DNA of 64,000 bases from Devosia epidermidihirudinis (GTDB lineage Bacteria > Pseudomonadota > Alphaproteobacteria > Rhizobiales > Devosiaceae), in NCBI RefSeq assembly GCF_000971295.1, contig NZ_LANJ01000045.1, positions 62,001 through 126,000 of the forward strand, in the 5' to 3' direction. Below, one piece after another: positions 55,923 to 64,000 of this stretch. The stretch's first letter is position 1. Each line of letters starts with the position of its first letter. A program made the position numbers and the translations under genes. A model generated the notes under the pieces. It had not been told where the DNA came from, ran no database searches, and saw nothing but the letters and a program-made list of their open reading frames with translations.

Positions 55923-56797
55923 TGGCAGCACCCAACGGGGTCGCCATGGCGGCCATCGGCATCGCCTTCATGTGCGGCATGGATGCGGTCGCCAAAGCAC
56001 TGGGTGCTGAACTCTCCACCTTCCAGATCGTCTTTGTCCGCTATCTCGGCGCGGCTCTTTGGCTGGCACTCTGGATCGTCATCTCCAAAGGCACCTGGCC
56101 CCGCCGCTCCGACCTGCCACGCCAGGCTATCCGCGCTGTCTTGCTGTTCCTGACCGCAACGATGTTTTTCTACGCTGTGGGCCAATTGCCAATCGCCATG
56201 GTCGCGGCCCTGGGCATGACGGCGCCGCTCTATGTCACCCTGCTGGGCGCACTGATCTTTGCCGAACCAATCCATGTGCGCGGCTGGATTGCGCTCGCGC
56301 TCGGGGCGGCGGGGGCAGCGATCATCGTGCTCACCGGCGCCTCGTTCAACGCCGTGAATGGCCTCGGACATCCGCTGGCATGGGCAGCGGCCCTTCTGGC
56401 ACCCGTCACCTATGCGGTCCTGTTGGTCGTGCTCAAACACCATGCCAGCCGCGAAGCACCGGATACCATGACCATGGGGCAATCGCTGATTGCCGCAATC
56501 ATCGCCCTTCCCTTCGCCTTTGGCGCAGTGCCCCAGATGTCGACGCACACGATGGGGCTTGTTGCACTGATCGGCCTGCTCGGTGCAGTGGGTTTCCTGC
56601 TGCTGATCAACGGCCTCAAAAAGATCCCCGTCTCCGTCTTCGCAGTGATCGACTACACCGGCCTACTCTGGGCCGCGACATTCGGCGTCGTATTCTTCCA
56701 CGAAATCCCGGGCATCCAACTTTGGATTGGCGGCGCCCTCATCGTCGCCGCCTGCGCCATCACCAGCGCTCCCGCAAAGCAGACGGCCACACCGTAA
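55922..56797 (+). CDS. EamA/DMT-family membrane transporter
   Basis: A 291-residue protein with ten membrane segments and two EamA repeats (VAMAAIGIAFMCGMDAVAK start and LGHPLAWAAALLAPVTYAVL at the second repeat). It is the last gene of the operon; start and previous stop overlap by one base. It probably exports or imports a small metabolite; in this context a peptide or amino acid released during recycling is possible. Confidence 0.87.
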   Translation: MAAPNGVAMAAIGIAFMCGMDAVAKALGAELSTFQIVFVRYLGAALWLALWIVISKGTWPRRSDLPRQAIRAVLLFLTATMFFYAVGQLPIAMVAALGMTAPLYVTLLGALIFAEPIHVRGWIALALGAAGAAIIVLTGASFNAVNGLGHPLAWAAALLAPVTYAVLLVVLKHHASREAPDTMTMGQSLIAAIIALPFAFGAVPQMSTHTMGLVALIGLLGAVGFLLLINGLKKIPVSVFAVIDYTGLLWAATFGVVFFHEIPGIQLWIGGALIVAACAITSAPAKQTATP

Positions 56798-56880
56798 CGG
56801 GTGGCAATCCACTATGAGGAGTGAACTGGCTCAAACGCCCGCCATTCACGGCGCAGACGTAGTGTCCCAGTCATAAACGT

Positions 56881-56914
56881 AGATCGCGCACATCCGGGAG
56901 GACATGCGCGATCT
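56881..56914. repeat. Long perfect hairpin between convergent genes
   Basis: AGATCGCGCA and TGCGCGATCT pair perfectly (ten bases) around a 14-base loop that itself contains TCC/GGA. It lies between the EamA gene and nrdF ends. There is no T tract on either side, so it may stabilise 3' ends rather than terminate. Confidence 0.6.
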
Positions 56915-56951
56915 GTAACTCATCCGGTTGGACCGATCTTAGGCCTAAGTC

Positions 56952-60101
<3,150 letters not shown>

Positions 60102-60120
<19 letters not shown>

Positions 60121-60506
60121 AACCGTTCGAGTCCTTCTTTGACATTTTCAACGTCCTCAGCCGTGCCGAGCAACTCGAACCGGTAGAGGAGAGGCACGGC
60201 ACATTTCTGCGAGACAATCTTGCCCGCCAGACCAAAGGCCGAACCGAAATTCGTATTTCCCGCCGCGATGACCCCACGGATCAGGCTGCGGTTATGTTCG
60301 TTATTCAGAAACTTGATGACCGGCTTGGGCACCGCGCCCTTGCCGCCATTGCCCGCATAGGTTGGCAAGACCAATACATAGGGCGCATCCACCACCGGTG
60401 GTTCGCCACCGGCATCCACCGGCAGGCGCACGCTCGGCACTCCCAACTTTTCTACAAAGCGATGGGTGTTTTCCGAGGTGCTGGAGTAATAAACGAGGCT
60501 GCTCAT
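60102..60506 (-). CDS. nrdI: Flavodoxin-like NrdI
   Basis: A 134-residue FMN protein that supplies oxidant for assembling the Mn2-tyrosyl cofactor of Nrd[19 protein letters not shown] is the FMN phosphate loop, [18 protein letters not shown] and [18 protein letters not shown] the other FMN-contact loops. The ATG at 60506 was chosen because the similarity starts there. It lies 54 bases downstream of nrdH. Confidence 0.94.
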
Positions 60507-60560
60507 ATCCCCCGGTCCATCGAGGGGGCACGGGCCATGCGCCCCTGCCCTCAATGCCAA

Positions 60561-60782
60561 TCAGGCAAGAGCGCCAATCATGTCGGGGCGGAAACCGGCC
60601 CAGTGCTGCTCACCGGCAACCACAACTGGAACCTGGCGATAACCCATATCCTGCACGCGAGCGAAAGCGTCTGCGTCTTCGGAGATGTCGATGATGGTGT
60701 AATCAATCCCCTTGCGGTCAAGTGCGCGGGTGGTAGCGGTGCACTGAACGCAGGCTGGCTTGCTGTAAACTGTAATGGTCAT
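60561..60782 (-). CDS. nrdH: Glutaredoxin-like NrdH redoxin
   Basis: A 73-residue thioredoxin-fold electron donor for NrdEF. The redox pair is Cys-Val-Gln-Cys (KPACVQCTATTRALD). VPVVVAGEQHWAGFRPDMI is the C-terminal substrate-recognition segment. The ATG at 60782 has GAGGA at seven bases, better than the ATG at 60788. It is the first gene after the cobalamin riboswitch. Confidence 0.94.
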   Translation of the reverse strand: MTITVYSKPACVQCTATTRALDRKGIDYTIIDISEDADAFARVQDMGYRQVPVVVAGEQHWAGFRPDMIGALA

Positions 60783-60840
60783 CGACATATCCTCGCGGAG
60801 TAGCATGGCGCGGGATGTTGAAGGTGAACGTCAGCACAGG

Positions 60841-60871
60841 ACAAAACCCAGCCTCTCGTTCGCCTAGCCGG
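60841..60871 (-). terminator. Riboswitch expression platform: candidate terminator before nrdH
   Basis: On the minus strand CCGGCT pairs with GGCTGG (one G-U pair) around an internal loop, and the message continues GTTTTGT. It lies just after the aptamer, where ligand binding would favour it over an alternative fold. Confidence 0.55.
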
Positions 60872-60892
60872 TCACCCCGCCGGTGGACGTTT

Positions 60893-61080
60893 CGTTCTGG
60901 CAGGTCTCCTGGCTCACGGGTCGAGGCTTCTGTTCTCCTTCCCGGGCTTTTGGGCCCAGTGGCATGTTGAACAAAAGCTCGCCGCTTACAGTTGCGGGGG
61001 CAGCTCCGGCGTTGCTCTGGCCAAAAGACCCAGCGCACCGTATTCCCTCTTAGCTCCCAGCGCTTGCGCATCGGAAGAAC
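60893..61080 (-). promoter_or_regulatory. Cobalamin (AdoCbl) riboswitch controlling nrdHIEF
   Basis: Read on the minus strand, the conserved cores are all present: GCCCCCGCAACTGTAAGCGG (about 60983-61003), GCCACTG (about 60959-60965), CCCGGGAAGG and GAGCCAGGAGACCTGCC. This is the class I cobalamin aptamer. It lies between a strong promoter and nrdH, so adenosylcobalamin should shut the class Ib reductase off. The implied partner is a B12-dependent class II reductase (nrdJ) elsewhere in the genome. Confidence 0.95.
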
Positions 61081-61092
61081 CTAGAACGCTAT

Positions 61093-61122
61093 ATATAGTA
61101 CGCCAATGCGCTTGGCCGTCAA
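61093..61122 (-). promoter_or_regulatory. nrdHIEF promoter
   Basis: On the minus strand TTGACG (61117-61122), an 18-base spacer and CTATAT (61093-61098) form a good vegetative promoter whose start point would fall at the first bases of the riboswitch. Confidence 0.7.
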
Positions 61123-61599
61123 CGTCCTGTCACATGCGCTAATGCGTGCAGCGTGAGTTTTCGTTCTTGATCGTGACCATCAATTGGGACAATCCATCGC
61201 CTTCGATTCGTCACAGTTCAGCCGCAAAGCCCCGCCGCGCCGGGCCTGTCCGAAGATGTCGCGGCATTGCTCAAATTGCACATCCGTCAGCGCCGAAATC
61301 GTTCACCTTACGACACGAAAAATTCAACTGGTTGGAGCGGTGAGTCGAGCTCAACCACTAGGGCCAGATTATCCGCTTAAGTGGCGACGTTTGTCGCCGT
61401 ACTCGGAACAGACCTACCGCATGTTGTGTCGCAGACGACTCAGTATCGCCAGGATAAGCGCCGTTGGACTAAGCCAAGTAGGCCGCATCGACCCGGCCAT
61501 GGGACCTCACGCAGGTTTCCTTTCATCGGCACTTGCCGATGGAGTTGTGAGTGTGCATGTTTGCGGAGCCATATGGCCCACCAACCACTCGAGACGCCC
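61123..61599. other. About 480 bases between the nrd promoter and the OYE gene, unassigned
   Basis: A 449-codon plus frame opens at 61381 but resembles a known family only from 61600. I find no repeat family member, tRNA or strong hairpin here. It may contain the promoter of the old yellow enzyme gene or a small RNA. Confidence 0.35.
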
Positions 61600-62730
61600 A
61601 TGTCTGTATTGTTCTCGCCTATCGCCCTGCGCGGCCTGACGCTGCGCAACCGCACAGTTGTTGCCCCAATGTGCCAGTACTCGGCCAAAGACGGCTTTGC
61701 CAATGATTGGCACTATGTCCATCTGGGACGGTTCGCACTGGGCGGCTTTGGCTTGGTGATCGTGGAGGCAACAGGCGTCACGGCAGAAGGCCGCATATCC
61801 TATGGTGATCTGGGAATATGGAAGGATGAGCAGATCGCCCCCCTCGCCCGCATCGTCGATTTCCTCCACAGCCAGGGGGCGGCAGCCGGCATTCAGCTTG
61901 CACACGCCGGCCGCAAAGCATCGACCCCCGTGCCATGGCGCAAGGGCTTTGACGAGACCGAGGTCGAGAAGGCCGAGCTGGCGTTCGAACACTGGGTGCC
62001 AGTCGCGCCGAGCGCGATCGCCCACTCTAACAATCCCAATTTCCAGACACCTACGGCACTCGATGCAGCTGGAATCCAGGGTATCATTGACGCGTTTGTT
62101 GCCGCAGCGGTTCGCGCCAACAAAGCCGGGTTCGACACTGTCGAAATCCATGCGGCGCATGGCTACCTGCTGAACCAGTTCCTCTCCCCGCTGGCGAACA
62201 AGCGCACAGACGAATATGGCGGCAGCCGCGAAAACCGCATGCGCCTGGTGCTGGAAGTAACCAAGGCCGTGCGCGCGGTCTGGCCAGAGGAAAAGCCCCT
62301 GCTGGTCCGCCTGTCGGTGAGCGACTGGAATGCTGACGGCTGGCAGGTCGAAGACAGTGTGGTGCTGTCCCGTGAACTCAAGGCGCTTGGTGCAGACGCA
62401 ATCGATGCGTCCAGCGGCGGTTTTGACGAAGCCGCAGTGCAGGTAGGCCCGAATTACCAGGTTCCCTTTGCCCGCGCCGTGCGCGAAGGCGCCGACATCC
62501 CCACCATGGCCGTCGGCTTGCTCGGCGACGCTGCTGAGGCCGAAGCGATCGTCACCAATGGCGAGGCCGACTTCATAGCCCTCGCCCGGGGCGCACTAGA
62601 CGACCCCAATTGGCCGCTCCACGCCAAGCTAGCACTCGGCGACGCCGACTACAGCCTATGGCCCCAACAAACCAACCGCGTCCGCGAACGCCATCGTTCA
62701 CTGGGCCAACATAGCTTCAACGTCAGCTAA
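61600..62730 (+). CDS. Old yellow enzyme family NADH:flavin oxidoreductase (YqjM-like)
   Basis: A 376-residue TIM-barrel FMN enzyme. VVAPMCQYSAKDGFANDWH is typical of the YqjM/thermophilic-like OYE class, GIQLAHAGRKAS binds substrate and flavin, and EIHAAHGYLLNQFLSPLANK is the family signature. It reduces activated C=C bonds of electrophiles with NADPH. The ATG at 61600 starts the similarity; an in-frame ATG at 61573 with GGAG four bases upstream is an alternative. Confidence 0.92.
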   Translation: MSVLFSPIALRGLTLRNRTVVAPMCQYSAKDGFANDWHYVHLGRFALGGFGLVIVEATGVTAEGRISYGDLGIWKDEQIAPLARIVDFLHSQGAAAGIQLAHAGRKASTPVPWRKGFDETEVEKAELAFEHWVPVAPSAIAHSNNPNFQTPTALDAAGIQGIIDAFVAAAVRANKAGFDTVEIHAAHGYLLNQFLSPLANKRTDEYGGSRENRMRLVLEVTKAVRAVWPEEKPLLVRLSVSDWNADGWQVEDSVVLSRELKALGADAIDASSGGFDEAAVQVGPNYQVPFARAVREGADIPTMAVGLLGDAAEAEAIVTNGEADFIALARGALDDPNWPLHAKLALGDADYSLWPQQTNRVRERHRSLGQHSFNVS

Positions 62731-62778
62731 GAAGATTTTAAGTCAAGTAAGCTACGGAATGATCCGTCAGGAGAGATG

Positions 62779-63885
62779 ATGGATCATTCCCCTTCAACAA
62801 TATTGAACTATGTGCGGGCCTTTTTGACGGCGTTGCGCGATGATCTTTCAATCTATGCGTTAGTCGCGTTCTACGCAGCCGTAGGTTACCTCTTCGTAGC
62901 AGGCGTCGATCAATCCCTGTTTGCCATCCTCGCCGACTACTCCAGAGTATGGGCAATCAATTTTCTGCTTGTCGTTCCCTTCTGCTTCGGTGTTTTCGCT
63001 TTGACGCGCACCGTCATACGCATCGACAAACGACGTAACCTTGTCTTCCGTGCACTAATCAAACCCAAGCGTGTGGGGCGTTTTCTGGCGGGAACCGTCC
63101 TGATGGTGACCGCTAGCCTGCTGTTCAGCAGCATGTTCTCCACCATCAAGACCGGCTTTCCCCTCGGCGACGGCTTCCAGTTCGATGTTGCCCAGGCCAA
63201 CATCGACAAGGCCATCCATTTTGGCGTCGATCCTTGGCGGTATCTCTATGCGTTCGCAGAGAACGTCTGGGTGTTGCGGCTGATCGAGCTGAACTACAAC
63301 GTGTTCTGGTTCATCTTCACCTACTTCACCCTTTACTGGGTCGTCACGTCCCCCCGCACTTCGCCCTTGCGCGTCCGGTATGTGCTGACTTGGTTCCTCA
63401 GCTGGATCATCATTGGCAGCGTTATGGCGAGCACATGGCTTTCGGCCGGCCCTGCCTTCTATGGTTTTGTGACGGGAGACACCGCGCGCTTTGGCGAGCA
63501 GATGGCGTTTTTGGCCAGCACTGCCGGTGAGCCAAACTCGGCTTTCAACTTCCAAGCCTATCTCTGGCACCTTTACGACAGCGGCCAGACTGGCATTGGC
63601 TCAGGCATTTCCGCCTTCCCCTCAATGCATGTGGGCGTCGTTACGGTCAATGCGCTGTTCATCAGCGAAATGTCGCGTCGATTGGCACCCTATGTGTGGG
63701 TATATTTAGCCTTCACGATGATGAGCTCCGTCTATCTGGGCTGGCACTATGCAATTGACGGCTATGTCTCGGTTATCACCGTCACGGCCATCTATTGGGC
63801 GCTTCGTAAACTCATGCCCGAATTCGCCCGGCTGCGCTGGAGGGCGTCCGGACAAGCAGCGGAAGGCGTCGTACAGAATTCCTGA
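62779..63885 (+). CDS. PAP2-family membrane phosphatase
   Basis: A 368-residue membrane protein with several hydrophobic segments. ISAFPSMHVGVV and LGWHYAIDGYV correspond to the second and third phosphatase motifs (the catalytic His and Asp) of the PAP2/inositolphosphotransferase-like group. It probably dephosphorylates or transfers a phospholipid head group at the inner membrane. The ATG at 62779 has AGGAG five bases upstream; the adjacent ATG at 62776 is too close to it. Confidence 0.85.
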   Translation: MDHSPSTILNYVRAFLTALRDDLSIYALVAFYAAVGYLFVAGVDQSLFAILADYSRVWAINFLLVVPFCFGVFALTRTVIRIDKRRNLVFRALIKPKRVGRFLAGTVLMVTASLLFSSMFSTIKTGFPLGDGFQFDVAQANIDKAIHFGVDPWRYLYAFAENVWVLRLIELNYNVFWFIFTYFTLYWVVTSPRTSPLRVRYVLTWFLSWIIIGSVMASTWLSAGPAFYGFVTGDTARFGEQMAFLASTAGEPNSAFNFQAYLWHLYDSGQTGIGSGISAFPSMHVGVVTVNALFISEMSRRLAPYVWVYLAFTMMSSVYLGWHYAIDGYVSVITVTAIYWALRKLMPEFARLRWRASGQAAEGVVQNS

Positions 63886-63974
63886 CACCGCCATCGGGAA
63901 ACGCAAAATCGCCGCTATTGGGCGGGCACTGTAGCGTCAACGTACCGGATCAATAGCGACCGAGGAGAGTCTCG

Positions 63975-64000
63975 ATGGATACTAAGGCGGCAGTAATTGC
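63975..64000 (+). CDS. Start of a gene cut off by the window end
   Basis: GAGGAGAG precedes an ATG at 63975 at good spacing; eight codons are visible (MDTKAAVI). An N-terminus like this occurs in class III alcohol dehydrogenases, but so few residues cannot support an assignment. Confidence 0.5.

Overview
The window is a GC-rich alphaproteobacterial chromosome segment. It most resembles the Hyphomicrobiales, probably Devosia or a close relative. The best taxonomic marker is a 1792-residue, two-membrane-segment coiled-coil protein that looks like the GROWTH POLE RING/RgsE protein of polar-growing Rhizobiales. A rhizobial-type AnmK and several families of dispersed palindromic repeats fit the same group. 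No phage, integrase, plasmid or CRISPR locus is visible. The species assignment is inference from gene content.

Layout. 1-1869: a truncated YcjF-like membrane protein, an HxlR regulator and a divergent FMN reductase. 2014-9262: a minus-strand assimilatory sulfur cluster (cysG, DUF2849, cysI, a cysH-DUF934 fusion, ferredoxin reductase, ferredoxin) plus a second ferredoxin. 9479-13314: a methyltransferase, prfC, a GIY-YIG nuclease boxed in by inverted repeats, and an Hpt protein. 13678-19056: the giant polar-growth-type protein. 19450-26887: two tandem MFS transporters, an LpxH-like phosphoesterase, an exported NagZ-like enzyme, acs and a GNAT enzyme. 26920-33876: a flippase/FemAB pair, TerC, a methyltransferase of different base composition, tRNA-Lys(CTT), an aminotransferase and a GNAT enzyme. 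33926-39665: leuA with a leucine-rich leader peptide, PhzF, a UPF0303 protein, an FAD monooxygenase and ilvC. 39690-46218: TetR and AraC regulators, a tricorn-like protease and a VanX-like dipeptidase. 46251-56797: a muropeptide recycling locus. 56952-61122: the class Ib ribonucleotide reductase operon nrdHIEF under a cobalamin riboswitch. 61600-64000: an old yellow enzyme, a PAP2 phosphatase and the first codons of one more gene.

How genes work together. In the sulfur cluster, APS reductase makes sulfite and CysI reduces it to sulfide. CysG makes the siroheme, and NADPH-ferredoxin reductase plus ferredoxin probably replace the missing CysJ flavoprotein. In the recycling locus a MurR-type repressor faces murQ, a peptide-type ABC importer with a fused double ATPase, a beta-lactamase-fold hydrolase and anmK. 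Together with the exported NagZ-like enzyme elsewhere in the window, this gives an almost complete route from anhydromuropeptides to GlcNAc-6-phosphate. The nrd operon should be switched on only when cobalamin is scarce.

The most unusual structure is at 12364-12898. A 104-codon GIY-YIG nuclease gene lies between two inverted repeat pairs whose outermost 39 bp are perfect inverted copies. The repeat itself supplies the nuclease gene's ribosome-binding site and its stop codon. Related repeat copies show compensatory base changes, which points to selection on hairpin structure. This could be a REP-like repeat family linked to a GIY-YIG nuclease rather than to a RAYT transposase.
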